This document shows positions 55,226-63,866 of a stretch of 64,000 nt of DNA, one piece after another. Numbering within the stretch: the stretch's first letter is position 1; each line of letters opens with the position of its first letter. A program made the position numbers and the translations under genes. Source of the DNA: Hydrogenophaga sp. PAMC20947 (lineage in GTDB: Bacteria; Pseudomonadota; Gammaproteobacteria; Burkholderiales; Burkholderiaceae_C); assembly GCF_004795855.1 (NCBI RefSeq), contig NZ_CP039252.1, positions 2,790,001 through 2,854,000 on the forward strand. The letters are read 5' to 3'. A model generated the notes under the pieces. That model had not been told where the DNA came from and made no database searches. It worked only from the letters and a program-made list of their open reading frames with translations.

Positions 55226-56342
55226 CAGCAAGCTCTCCAGTGGCAAGGGCAATATCGTCCGCTCCCGGACGCAAGGGCACCGAAAGAATGATAGATGTGC
55301 CGCCAGACGTGGTGCTGACATCCAGCCAGCCCCCCACCTTGGCCGCACGCTCTCGCAGGCCCAGCAGCCCAAATGAATGGGACTTGAGCATCGCATCAGG
55401 CGCCATGCCGGGGCCGTTGTCGGAGACCTCCAGCGTCAACACACCTTCACGGTCGCTCAGATCGATCTCGATAGCCGTGGCCTGTGGCGCGTGTTTGGAC
55501 ACATTGGTGAGCGCTTCCTGTGCGCTGCGGTAGGCCACCAGCTGCACTTCGCGGCTGACTTCCAGCTGTTCTGACGATCGTCGCACATGCGTCCGGACAC
55601 CTGTGCGCCGCTCGAAACCCGATGCCAGCCAGACCACGGCAGCCACCAGACCCTGGTCCAGAATGGGTGGTCGCAGGTTCATCATGATGCGTTGGCTTGC
55701 GCCCAGCGCGTGTTGCAACATCTCCATCGCGCTGTCGAGGTGTTTGCGCATCGCCTCGTCTTCGGCGCGTCGCAACACCCAGGCCAGATCCAGCTTCACC
55801 GCGGCGAGCGAGCCCCCGATATCGTCGTGAATCTCGCGCGCAATGTCGGCACGCTCCTGCTCGATGCTGGTCTGCAAATGCTCGGCCAGTTCGGCCAGAC
55901 GCTGGCGGGACTCGGCCAGTTTGGCATCGGATCTGGTTTTGGCGCGGCGCGTCTGGCCCAGCACCAGCGCCCGCTCGATCACATGCGACAGACGCGGCAT
56001 GCTGTCTTTGAGCAAGTAGTCGCTGACGCCCCGGTACATGGCTTCCACAGCGGCAGCCTCGCCGATGGCGCCTGAGAGGATCACAAACGGAATATCCGTC
56101 CCCGATGCCTTGACATGCTCCCAGGCGTCCAGTCCTGAAAACCCGGGCAGGTGGTAATCGGCCACCACCACATCGTATTGGCCGGAAGCCAGCTCACGCT
56201 GGAACTCGGGCATCGTATCCACCAGCGTCAGTTCGTGGTGCATGCCGCTGCGCTGCAACGCGAATTTCACCAGCGTGTGGTCCACACGGGAATCTTCGAG
56301 GTGCAGGATACGAACCAGGGGTTTTTCGGGGGTATCGGTCAT
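55203..56342 (-). CDS. Hybrid-type sensor kinase: receiver + HisKA_3 + HATPase
   Basis: A 379-residue soluble kinase. Residues 8-125 are a receiver domain (VVVADYHLPGFSG, Asp62). Residues about 160-230 are a HisKA_3 dimerisation domain with His172 (ADIAREIHDDIGGSLAAVKL). Residues 265-360 are a HATPase (DNGPGMAP, then FGLLGLRERAAKVGG). There is no membrane segment or input domain other than the receiver, so it is itself phosphorylated, that is, a cytoplasmic relay. It is transcribed away from the CheZ-like gene. Confidence 0.93.
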   Translation of the reverse strand: MTDTPEKPLVRILHLEDSRVDHTLVKFALQRSGMHHELTLVDTMPEFQRELASGQYDVVVADYHLPGFSGLDAWEHVKASGTDIPFVILSGAIGEAAAVEAMYRGVSDYLLKDSMPRLSHVIERALVLGQTRRAKTRSDAKLAESRQRLAELAEHLQTSIEQERADIAREIHDDIGGSLAAVKLDLAWVLRRAEDEAMRKHLDSAMEMLQHALGASQRIMMNLRPPILDQGLVAAVVWLASGFERRTGVRTHVRRSSEQLEVSREVQLVAYRSAQEALTNVSKHAPQATAIEIDLSDREGVLTLEVSDNGPGMAPDAMLKSHSFGLLGLRERAAKVGGWLDVSTTSGGTSIILSVPLRPGADDIALATGELADDQSDFV

Positions 56343-56406
56343 GCCGCTGGCAGGTGGAGTTGAAAGAAAAAAACAAGGACACGAAATGGCGCTGAATTCG
56401 CGACGT

Positions 56407-56418
56407 TATCGGCCGATA
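56407..56418. promoter_or_regulatory. Perfect palindrome TATCGGCCGATA between divergent genes
   Basis: This 12-base perfect palindrome lies in the 130-base gap between the kinase and the CheZ-like gene. Each half reads GCCGATA, the sigma-28 minus-10 core, so in principle it could serve both directions, but neither side has a good minus-35 11 bases upstream. It could be an operator instead. Confidence 0.4.
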
Positions 56419-56472
56419 CATCCAGGCACAGGTAGTCAAAAATTGTACTGCCCGCTTGATGAGACCCCATCT

Positions 56473-56943
56473 ATGACGCTTCACACCGATGTACCCAGAT
56501 CAGCATCCCGGATGCCCACACATGATTTACCGACACTATCACTGTCGGTGCATCTGGTAGCAGACCTCCAGGATGCCTTGATGATGGCCATGACCGACCT
56601 GCAGCGCCTGGAGGGACTGCTGGATCATGCCACCAGCAATCTGCTCGAACGCTTTGGCTCGGCCAATCTGGCGCTGGCCCAGCTGACCGATACAGACCCC
56701 CAGCGCCTGCTCCCCATTCGAGACCACCTGCACAAGGCGGTGACAGAACTGCAGTTCCACGACATGTCCACCCAGCTCATCGTGCACACCGGCAAAGTTC
56801 TTCAAGCCTGCGCCTGGAAGCTGGCGGACAGCGCCATGGAACCGGATGAAGACGAGATCCCCATGGAGCTTGACCCGATGCCTGATCGGCCAAGCCCTGT
56901 CACGCAGAGCGAGATGGATGCGGGCTCCATCGACCTGTTCTAA
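56473..56943 (+). CDS. CheZ-like protein upstream of cheY-cheA
   Basis: A 156-residue helical cytoplasmic protein. Residues 93-103 read LQFHDMSTQLI, which keeps the CheZ-type D-x3-Q active spacing (Asp97, Gln101) inside a helix, next to a Phe-His pair as in QDFHDLTGQ of the classical CheZ here. It lacks a CheY-docking tail like DDLLASLGF and instead ends GSIDLF, a tail shared with CheD. A phosphatase role for CheY-P is a reasonable inference. It is followed after seven bases by the sigma-28 site of cheY. Confidence 0.6.
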   Translation: MTLHTDVPRSASRMPTHDLPTLSLSVHLVADLQDALMMAMTDLQRLEGLLDHATSNLLERFGSANLALAQLTDTDPQRLLPIRDHLHKAVTELQFHDMSTQLIVHTGKVLQACAWKLADSAMEPDEDEIPMELDPMPDRPSPVTQSEMDAGSIDLF

Positions 56944-56950
56944 GCCCCAT

Positions 56951-56977
56951 TCAAGACTGGCCAAATCTGGCCGATAG
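56951..56977 (+). promoter_or_regulatory. Sigma-28 promoter of the cheY-cheA operon
   Basis: TCAAGACT (56951-56958) and GCCGATAG (56970-56977) are spaced by exactly 11 bases, a close match to the FliA consensus. It lies 23 bases before the cheY start and makes cheY-cheA-cheR-cheD-cheB a class III operon. Confidence 0.88.
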
Positions 56978-57000
56978 AAACATGACTTTCGGAGTACCTC

Positions 57001-57363
57001 ATGCAATCGATTCTCGCCGTTGACGACTCGGCCTCCATGCGAAAAATGGTGGCATTTACCCTGACTGGGGCTGGCTATCACGTGGTGGAGGCTGTAGATG
57101 GTCAGGACGCCTACGAAAAGGCACAGCACCATGCGATCGATCTGGTGTTGACCGATCAAAACATGCCGCGGCTCGATGGCCTGGGTCTTACACGCAAGCT
57201 GCGCGAGAACCCCAAATTCAAAACCACGCCCATCCTGATCCTGACCACAGAGTCCAGCGACCAGATGAAGCAGGAGGGGCGCAGCGCAGGCGCCACCGGT
57301 TGGCTGGTCAAACCCTTTGATCCGGGTCGCCTCATCGAAGTCATCCAAAAAGTCATCCGCTGA
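57001..57363 (+). CDS. cheY: Chemotaxis response regulator CheY (second copy)
   Basis: A 120-residue single receiver domain with Asp52 (LVLTDQNMPRLDG), Thr82 and Lys104, and the Asp pair at 8-9. It is clearly different from the cheZ-linked CheY and is the one linked to cheA. It may serve the motor or act as a phosphate sink; sequence alone does not tell which. It is the first gene of the che operon. Confidence 0.94.
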   Translation: MQSILAVDDSASMRKMVAFTLTGAGYHVVEAVDGQDAYEKAQHHAIDLVLTDQNMPRLDGLGLTRKLRENPKFKTTPILILTTESSDQMKQEGRSAGATGWLVKPFDPGRLIEVIQKVIR

Positions 57364-57397
57364 GCCTGACCAGGCACGCCCGAATCCAGGAGCCCAC

Positions 57398-59575
57398 ATG
57401 GCTGAAATGATGAACGAAAGCCCGTCTTCCAGCGGCAATTTTGACCTGACCCAGTTCTACGAGATCTTCTTTGAAGAGGCCGGAGAAAACCTGGACCAGA
57501 TGGAGCAGATGCTGCTTCAACTGGATCTGGAAAATGCCGACGACGAGGAATTGAACGCCATCTTCCGGTGCGCGCACTCCATCAAGGGAGGTGCGGCCAC
57601 CTTTGGCTTTGCTGATGTGGCCGAACTCACGCACCAGATGGAGTCTTTGCTCGACAAGCTGCGCCGCCACGAGCTGAAGCCCACGGCCCCCATGGTCGAC
57701 GTGTTGCTGGAGTCTTCAGACGCCTTGCGCTCCCTGTTGGCGCGCCACCAGGGCAAGTCGATCGATCCGCCTGCTACCGCAAGTCTGGTCCAGCGCATCA
57801 GTGATCTGGCCCAAGGCCAGGTGCCGGTGCCTGTTTCGACCGCAGCACCTGTCTCCGTCGCAGCACCGTCCGTCACCGCACCGGCCCCAGCGCTGGCACC
57901 GATCCCCGAGACGCCCAAGGCCGCACATCCGGTGGCCAGCGGCGTGCGTGTGCTTGAAATCCACGTGGGTCCCATGGACGACCCGGCAGAAGCCGACAGC
58001 ATCGCCGAGCTTTTTCGCGACATCACAGGTCTGGGCACTATCGAGGCCTTGCCTTGCGACCAGAGCACCAAGCGTGTTTACCGGGCACACACCACCGCCA
58101 CCGACACGGACCTGATGGATCTCTTCACGTTCCATGTCAGCAAGGAGCACATTCGCATCGACGAAATCGTCTCGGGCTCCGGTGTGGAAACAGCCGCTGC
58201 GCCCGAGGCCGCCGAAACGATCGCCGCGCCTGCCGCGGCAGCGGCAGACACCTCCAGCAAGGATTTTGGATTCTTTGACGATGCACCCGGCGCACCCGCC
58301 CCGGCGGCCACTGCAGCGGCTGCGAGCATCGGTGAAGCCACCCCAGCACTCGCCGCACCCCCACCCGCAGCTAAAACGGAAACCAAGTCCGCCAGCAGCG
58401 CGACCCAGATGGAGTCAAGCACCTTGCGCGTGTCCGTCAGCAAGGTTGATCAGCTGATCAACCTGGTGGGCGAACTCGTCATCACACAAGCCATGCTGGC
58501 CCAAAAGAGCCGTGAACTCGATACCGCGGTGAACCAGCCCTTGCTCGCGGGCCTGGCCGATCTCGACCGCAACACCCGCGACCTGCAAGAAGCGGTGATG
58601 TCGATCCGCATGATCCCCATGTCGGTGGTGTTCAACCGCTTCCCCCGCATGCTGCGCGACCTGGCCAGCAAGCTCGGCAAGAAGGTGGAGCTCGTCACCC
58701 ACGGCGAAGCCACTGAACTCGACAAGGGCCTGGTGGAAAAGATCACCGATCCTTTGACCCACCTGATCCGCAACAGCTGCGACCATGGCCTGGAGTTGCC
58801 CGAAGAGCGGCGTGCCAAAGGCAAACCCGATCAAGGCACCATCACCCTGTCGGCCAGTCACCAGGGTGGCTCGATCCTGATCGAGGTGCGCGACGACGGC
58901 AAAGGCTTGTCCCGCGACCGACTGTTGACCAAAGCCCGTGAGAAGGGAATCGATGCCCCCGACACGATGAGCGACAACGAGGTCTGGAATCTGATCATGG
59001 CGCCGGGCTTCTCCACCGCCGAGGTGGTCACCGACGTCTCTGGGCGTGGCGTGGGCATGGACGTGGTCAAGAAAAACATTGCATCGCTGGGTGGCACCGT
59101 CGAAATCGACTCGGCCGAAGGCTACGGCATGAGCGTCAAAGTGCGCTTGCCCCTGACCTTGGCCATCATGGACGGCATGAGCGTTCGTGTGAGCGACGAG
59201 GTGTACATCCTGCCCCTGGCCTCCGTGATCGAGTCGTTTCAGATCAAGCCCTCAGACATCAACACTGTGGCTCAGGGCGCCCAATTGGTGAAGGTACGGG
59301 ATGAGTACATGCCCGTGATCGAGCTCGAACGGGTGTTCAACGTGCCGCGCTTTGAATTCAACGCCACCAGCCCCATCATGGTTGTCGTTGAGTCCGATGG
59401 CGCGCGCGTAGCGCTCATGGTCGACGAATTGCTTGGCCAGCAACAGGTGGTGATCAAGAACCTGGAGTCCAACTACCGCCGTGTGCCCAACATCTCGGGC
59501 GCCACCATCCTCGGCGACGGCAAGGTCGCATTGATCCTCGATACCTCAGGTCTGGTTCGTCGTTCGCGTCATTGA
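57398..59575 (+). CDS. cheA: Chemotaxis histidine kinase CheA
   Basis: CheA autophosphorylates and passes phosphate to CheY and CheB. The 725-residue protein has P1 with His60 (CAHSIKGGAATFGF), an Ala/Pro-rich linker, a P2-like domain (about 190-255), a second Ala-rich linker, P3 (RVSVSKVDQLINLVGELVIT), P4 (IRNSCDHGLE, then VGMDVVKKNI) and P5. It has an AGGAG site. No cheW follows, which is unusual. Confidence 0.96.
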   Translation: MAEMMNESPSSSGNFDLTQFYEIFFEEAGENLDQMEQMLLQLDLENADDEELNAIFRCAHSIKGGAATFGFADVAELTHQMESLLDKLRRHELKPTAPMVDVLLESSDALRSLLARHQGKSIDPPATASLVQRISDLAQGQVPVPVSTAAPVSVAAPSVTAPAPALAPIPETPKAAHPVASGVRVLEIHVGPMDDPAEADSIAELFRDITGLGTIEALPCDQSTKRVYRAHTTATDTDLMDLFTFHVSKEHIRIDEIVSGSGVETAAAPEAAETIAAPAAAAADTSSKDFGFFDDAPGAPAPAATAAAASIGEATPALAAPPPAAKTETKSASSATQMESSTLRVSVSKVDQLINLVGELVITQAMLAQKSRELDTAVNQPLLAGLADLDRNTRDLQEAVMSIRMIPMSVVFNRFPRMLRDLASKLGKKVELVTHGEATELDKGLVEKITDPLTHLIRNSCDHGLELPEERRAKGKPDQGTITLSASHQGGSILIEVRDDGKGLSRDRLLTKAREKGIDAPDTMSDNEVWNLIMAPGFSTAEVVTDVSGRGVGMDVVKKNIASLGGTVEIDSAEGYGMSVKVRLPLTLAIMDGMSVRVSDEVYILPLASVIESFQIKPSDINTVAQGAQLVKVRDEYMPVIELERVFNVPRFEFNATSPIMVVVESDGARVALMVDELLGQQQVVIKNLESNYRRVPNISGATILGDGKVALILDTSGLVRRSRH

Positions 59576-59615
59576 GACGCGCGACACCACCTACCCCACC
59601 CCACCCGAGGTCTTC

Positions 59616-60500
59616 ATGTTGCTATCCACCCGCAGCGCCGAGCGCGCTGCCCCAACGCGATTCGAAGAACCCTCTTCTGAAGGCGGGCCATTGGCCCAGG
59701 GGCGCGAGTTCCTGTGGTCCGATGCCGACTTCAAGCGGATCAAGGCGCTGATTTACCAGAAGGCCGGCATCAGTCTGCACGAAGGCAAACACGCCATGGT
59801 CTACAGCCGGGTCTCCAGGCGCCTGCGCGATACGGGGCACACCAGTTTCAAAAGCTATCTGGACTGGCTGGAGCAGCACGACGGCGCCGAGTGGCAAGAC
59901 TTCATCAACGCACTAACCACCAACCTCACCGCGTTCTTTCGCGAACAACACCATTTCACCGAGCTCGACGCACTCTTGCGCAGTGAGCGCAGCAAAAATT
60001 GGCGCATCTGGTGCTCTGCGGCCTCCACCGGTGAAGAGCCCTACTCCATCGCCATGACGGCCACCGAGGCGCTGGGCCCACAAGGCCAGTTTCACCTCGA
60101 CAACAGCGACATCGACACACAGGTGCTGTCCAAAGCGGCCCGTGGTGTCTACAAGGCCGACGGGATCAAAGGCCTCAGCCCCGAGCGCTTGCAGCGCTTC
60201 TTCATGCGCGGCAAAGACAGCAATGCCGGCCTCATCCGGGTCAAGCCCGAGCTGCAAAAAAACATGGCCTTTCAAACGGTCAACCTGATCCAGGATCTGC
60301 CGTTCCGGGATCCTTTTGATGTGGTTTTTTGCCGCAACGTCATGATCTACTTCGATGCGCCCACACAGCGCCAGGTGCTCGAGCGCATCCACCGCGTGAT
60401 GAAGCCCGGCGGCATGCTGTTTGTCGGACACGCCGAAAACTTCAGCGATGCGCGCAGCCTGTTTGCGCTGCGCGGAAAGACAGTCTATGAACGCGTTTGA
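59616..60500 (+). CDS. cheR: Chemoreceptor methyltransferase CheR
   Basis: CheR methylates chemoreceptor glutamates using S-adenosylmethionine. The 294-residue protein has the N-terminal helical domain (about 30-100, IKALIYQKAGISL) and the SAM domain (WCSAASTGEEPYSIAM, then VFCRNVMIYFD). It has no pentapeptide or TPR tail. Its stop overlaps cheD by 14 bases. Confidence 0.96.
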   Translation: MLLSTRSAERAAPTRFEEPSSEGGPLAQGREFLWSDADFKRIKALIYQKAGISLHEGKHAMVYSRVSRRLRDTGHTSFKSYLDWLEQHDGAEWQDFINALTTNLTAFFREQHHFTELDALLRSERSKNWRIWCSAASTGEEPYSIAMTATEALGPQGQFHLDNSDIDTQVLSKAARGVYKADGIKGLSPERLQRFFMRGKDSNAGLIRVKPELQKNMAFQTVNLIQDLPFRDPFDVVFCRNVMIYFDAPTQRQVLERIHRVMKPGGMLFVGHAENFSDARSLFALRGKTVYERV

Positions 60501-61173
60501 TCAAACGGCTTTCAAGTCGCGGATGAGCAGCCCCCAGGTCACAAGCGCAACAGGTGAGCGCTCCCGAGTGGACGCGCTCAAAGCACGGGCGCCCAAGCCC
60601 GGCGAAGCCTCGTTTTTCTACCGCGACCACCATTTCAACCAGGACGCCGTCAAGGTACTGCCCGGCGAGTACTACGTGACCACCGACGACATGCAAGTCA
60701 TGACCGTGCTGGGCTCCTGCATTGCCGCCTGCATCTGGGACCCCAGGGTTCGCGTGGGCGGCATGAACCACTTCATGTTGCCCGACGGAGGTGGAGATAC
60801 TTCCGGGCGCTATGGTTCATACGCCATGGAGTTGCTGATCAACGAGATGATGAAGCTGGGCGCTCGACGCGAGACCATGCAGGCCAAAGTCTTCGGCGGC
60901 GGCCAGGTCATGCACAGCTTCACCACCATGAATGTGGGGGAGCGCAACACCCAGTTTGTGCTGGACTACCTCCAGACCGAGCGCATCGCCGTCATCTCCA
61001 AGGATGTGCTCGACATCCATCCTCGCAAGGTGTGCTACTTCCCCTCCACGGGCAAAGCCATGGTCAAGCGCCTGGCACACTCCCACCCGGAAACCCTTGA
61101 AACCCAGGCGCGCAAGGGCAGCGCGGCCACGGTGGCCAAAGTCACCTCGGGTGGCTCGGTGGATCTGTTCTGA
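60487..61173 (+). CDS. cheD: Chemoreceptor glutamine deamidase CheD
   Basis: CheD deamidates glutamines of chemoreceptors. The 228-residue protein has catalytic Cys78 (VLGSCIAACI) and His95 (GGMNHFMLPD), and the family segment AKVFGGGQVMHSFT. The C-terminus extends past the core and ends GSVDLF, like the CheZ-like protein of the same locus. The start at 60487 overlaps cheR; an ATG at 60523 is an alternative. Confidence 0.95.
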   Translation: MNAFDQTAFKSRMSSPQVTSATGERSRVDALKARAPKPGEASFFYRDHHFNQDAVKVLPGEYYVTTDDMQVMTVLGSCIAACIWDPRVRVGGMNHFMLPDGGGDTSGRYGSYAMELLINEMMKLGARRETMQAKVFGGGQVMHSFTTMNVGERNTQFVLDYLQTERIAVISKDVLDIHPRKVCYFPSTGKAMVKRLAHSHPETLETQARKGSAATVAKVTSGGSVDLF

Positions 61174-61292
61174 AATTCGTTCGTGGTGCGCCAGAAAACG
61201 TCCTGTGCCTCTGCCACGCGGGACATCCAGAAAAGGCGTCCACGCCAGGCATGTTGAATGCGCCAAAGCGCTGAATGTTCGAAGGGATTGCA

Positions 61293-62387
61293 ATGACAAA
61301 AAAAATCTCGGTGGTGGTGGTGGATGATTCGGCGCTGGTGCGCAGTCTGCTCACTGAAATCATCAACCGCCAACACGACATGGTCTGCGTGGGTGCAGCG
61401 GCCGACCCCTTGATCGCGCGCGAAATGATCCGGGAACTCAATCCCGACGTGATCACACTCGACGTGGAAATGCCCCGCATGGACGGCCTGGAGTTCCTTT
61501 CGCGCCTGATGCGCCTGCGGCCCATGCCGGTGGTGATGGTCTCCACCTTGACCGAACAGGGGGCGGACATCACCTTGCGTGCGCTGGAAATGGGCGCTGT
61601 GGACTATGTGGCCAAACCCCGAATTGGTGTGAGCAATGGCCTGCAAGAGCTCGCAGGCGACATCGTTGACAAGATCCGGGTGGCTTCCTGTGCCCAGGTG
61701 CGCCGGCTCGCCCCAGCGCCAGCCGCTGCAGCGGCAGGTTCACCCGCCACGCCATCACAACCCGCCCGTGCGCCCTTGCCGCGTTTGTCCACGGAAAAAA
61801 TCATTTGCATCGGTTCCTCAACCGGCGGCACCGAGGCCATCCGCGAAGTGTTGACGCCCATGCCCGCCGACGCGCCGGCCATCGTCATCACCCAGCACAT
61901 GCCGCCCGGCTTCACCACCAGTTTCGCCGCACGCCTCAACACGCTGTGCCGCATCCAGGTTTCCGAAGCCCAGCAAGGTCAACGCATCTTGCCGGGCCAT
62001 GCCTACATCGCACCCGGCGGGCACCACCTGCGCATCGACCGCAGTGGATCCAACTATGTCGCCGTGATCGAAGACACCGAGCCCGTGAACCGGCACCGCC
62101 CCTCTGTTGAGGTGCTGTTCAAGTCTGCAGCCCATGTCCTGGGGCCCAATGCGATTGGCATCATGCTCACCGGCATGGGCGGCGACGGTGCGCAGGCCAT
62201 GCGTGAAATGAAAGATGCCGGCAGCTACAACTACGTGCAAGACGAAGCCTCTTGCGTCGTCTTCGGCATGCCCCGCATGGCCATCCAGGCGGGCGCTGCC
62301 CACGAAATCCTGCCCCTCACCCAGATCGCAAACGCCGTTCTCAACCGCCTGGCCAGTTCGCCAGCAGGCGTACGCCACCGCATTTGA
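61293..62387 (+). CDS. cheB: Chemoreceptor methylesterase CheB
   Basis: CheB demethylates receptors when phosphorylated. The 364-residue protein has an N-terminal receiver (Asp57, [12 protein letters not shown]) and a C-terminal methylesterase with Ser in GSSTGG, His in ITQHMPPG and Asp in GMGGDG. The linker is Ala/Pro-rich. The ATG at 61293 has an AAGGG site. It ends the che operon. Confidence 0.97.
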   Translation: MTKKISVVVVDDSALVRSLLTEIINRQHDMVCVGAAADPLIAREMIRELNPDVITLDVEMPRMDGLEFLSRLMRLRPMPVVMVSTLTEQGADITLRALEMGAVDYVAKPRIGVSNGLQELAGDIVDKIRVASCAQVRRLAPAPAAAAAGSPATPSQPARAPLPRLSTEKIICIGSSTGGTEAIREVLTPMPADAPAIVITQHMPPGFTTSFAARLNTLCRIQVSEAQQGQRILPGHAYIAPGGHHLRIDRSGSNYVAVIEDTEPVNRHRPSVEVLFKSAAHVLGPNAIGIMLTGMGGDGAQAMREMKDAGSYNYVQDEASCVVFGMPRMAIQAGAAHEILPLTQIANAVLNRLASSPAGVRHRI

Positions 62388-62542
62388 AGGGGCCTCCTGG
62401 CGTGACGCCGCAACCTTCGGCCGTCGGGGCTGCGACCCACGTTCGCCGTGAAGGTCTCTGAAAATTGTGGGGGCTCAGAGCGCCTTGGCATCCTCTGAAA
62501 CAAACCTGCACCGGAACCAGGCGACCGGACCGCCGCAACCGA

Positions 62543-63217
62543 TCACACCGTCTGATTCAGGCGGGTCCCGGTCTCAATAGCACCCCAGACGCTGGCGCCC
62601 TGGTCGTTGTAAGTGACCGGCTCGCTGGCGATGCGGTCTGCGAGCGGCGCGGGGGCATCTGCCGCTGGTTGGGGCGTTTGCGATCGGGTGACCACAGGCG
62701 CCCCCTCAGCGGTCACAGCCCGGGATGATCCCGGGAGCGCAACAGCTGCGTCCAGGCTCGCTCCTTGAGACACGTTCCCCACGCCCGCATCGCGTCCCAG
62801 AATCGCATCCACCACCGCCGCACTGGCTTTCCACACGGTGGACAACACCTCTTGCAGCTGCGGTTGCTGTGCGGCCTTTTCTTCGGCCTGCACCTGCGCC
62901 TCTCGAGCCTGCTTTTGAGCCAGCGCCGCATCAGCCACCGAGCTTGTTTCACCTCGCTGACCCCCTTCGGGCTGCTCCCGCGGCAGTATGGGTGCAGCCA
63001 TGGCTTGCGGCATGACCTTGTCTGTGGACGCACGTCTGTCCTGGGGGGTGTCTGGCGCGGTGCCAGCTCGGCCTTCGCGCCCGGATCCGAAGCCAGACGC
63101 CTGATCGCGGGTTTGGCTCTGCACGGGCGCAACAGCACCCACCGGCGTGACAGGCGACACCGCGGGCGAAGGAGACAAAGGCCAATGAACCGGCTGACTG
63201 GTTGTAACGCTCAACAT
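62543..63217 (-). CDS. Unknown protein under a sigma-28 promoter
   Basis: A 224-residue protein I do not recognise. It is low in complexity: Pro/Ser/Thr/Val-rich at the start, Ala/Gln-rich in the middle (residues about 90-120 could form a helix), then a more ordered VLSTVWKASAAVVDAILGRD segment, and a C-terminal part with PVTYNDQGASVWG. There is no signal peptide or membrane helix. The composition resembles exported FliK- or FlaG-like flagellar proteins, but that is only a resemblance. It has an AAGGGG ribosome site and a near-perfect FliA promoter. It stands alone after cheB, on the opposite strand. Confidence 0.75.
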   Translation of the reverse strand: MLSVTTSQPVHWPLSPSPAVSPVTPVGAVAPVQSQTRDQASGFGSGREGRAGTAPDTPQDRRASTDKVMPQAMAAPILPREQPEGGQRGETSSVADAALAQKQAREAQVQAEEKAAQQPQLQEVLSTVWKASAAVVDAILGRDAGVGNVSQGASLDAAVALPGSSRAVTAEGAPVVTRSQTPQPAADAPAPLADRIASEPVTYNDQGASVWGAIETGTRLNQTV

Positions 63218-63274
63218 GACAAACCCCTTAAAACGGGAGCAACGGAAGCTGACATCTCCGCTGTTCTAAAGGAT

Positions 63275-63301
63275 TGATCGGCCTTTGAAGCCCAGACTTG
63301 A
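63275..63301 (-). promoter_or_regulatory. Sigma-28 promoter of the unknown gene
   Basis: On the minus strand TCAAGTCT (63301-63294) and GCCGATCA (63282-63275) are spaced by exactly 11 bases. This matches the cheY site at least as well as the flgM site does. It lies 58 bases before the start codon of the unknown gene. Confidence 0.85.
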
Positions 63302-63401
63302 GGGGTTTTTACCCCCCAATTCTGAAAATCATTCAAAAAGCACCGTATCGGCGCCATCGGAAACACCAGGCCCGCTCACTGAAGGCGGTCTGGAAGTCAC
63401 C

Positions 63402-63866
63402 TCACTCGCTCTCGCCTTCGTCAGTGGTGTCTTCGTCATCGGGCACCCTCACGAGGGTCACGGGCACCGGCGAGTGCTGCACCATGGCCTGCGACACGGC
63501 GCCCATCACCGCCGCCCGCAAGCCGCCGCCGCGCGTGCTCATGATCACGGCTTCACACCCGTGGCGCTCAATGATGTCCACCAGCACATGCGCCGGGTCC
63601 CCACTGCCCACTTCTTGCTCTACCGGCACACCCGCAGCCTTCAGGCGCTGCACCGCACTGCGCATCAGGTCGTTCCCAGCACCGGTGCTGACTTCTTGCA
63701 GCACCGCTGGATCGTGGGCGACCACCATCTCATACAGGTTGGCGCCTTCTTGCACATTGGCGACCAGAAAGCGGGCCTTGAGCCCAGCCTCCACTAGGCG
63801 CACCGCGTGCTGCACGGCCAGCAAGGCCTGCTCGGAGCCATCAACGGGAATGAGAATTTTGATCAT
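63402..63866 (-). CDS. Universal stress protein (UspA family)
   Basis: A 154-residue cytoplasmic Usp-fold protein: MIKILIPVDGSEQALLAVQH at the start, and an ATP-binding-like loop ending STRGGGLRAAVMGAVSQ, which is altered from the GSxG pattern (Ala for Ser), so nucleotide binding may be weak. It ends with an acidic tail. Family members help in stress survival and adhesion or motility. It is unrelated to the che operon by strand. Confidence 0.93.
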   Translation of the reverse strand: MIKILIPVDGSEQALLAVQHAVRLVEAGLKARFLVANVQEGANLYEMVVAHDPAVLQEVSTGAGNDLMRSAVQRLKAAGVPVEQEVGSGDPAHVLVDIIERHGCEAVIMSTRGGGLRAAVMGAVSQAMVQHSPVPVTLVRVPDDEDTTDEGESE

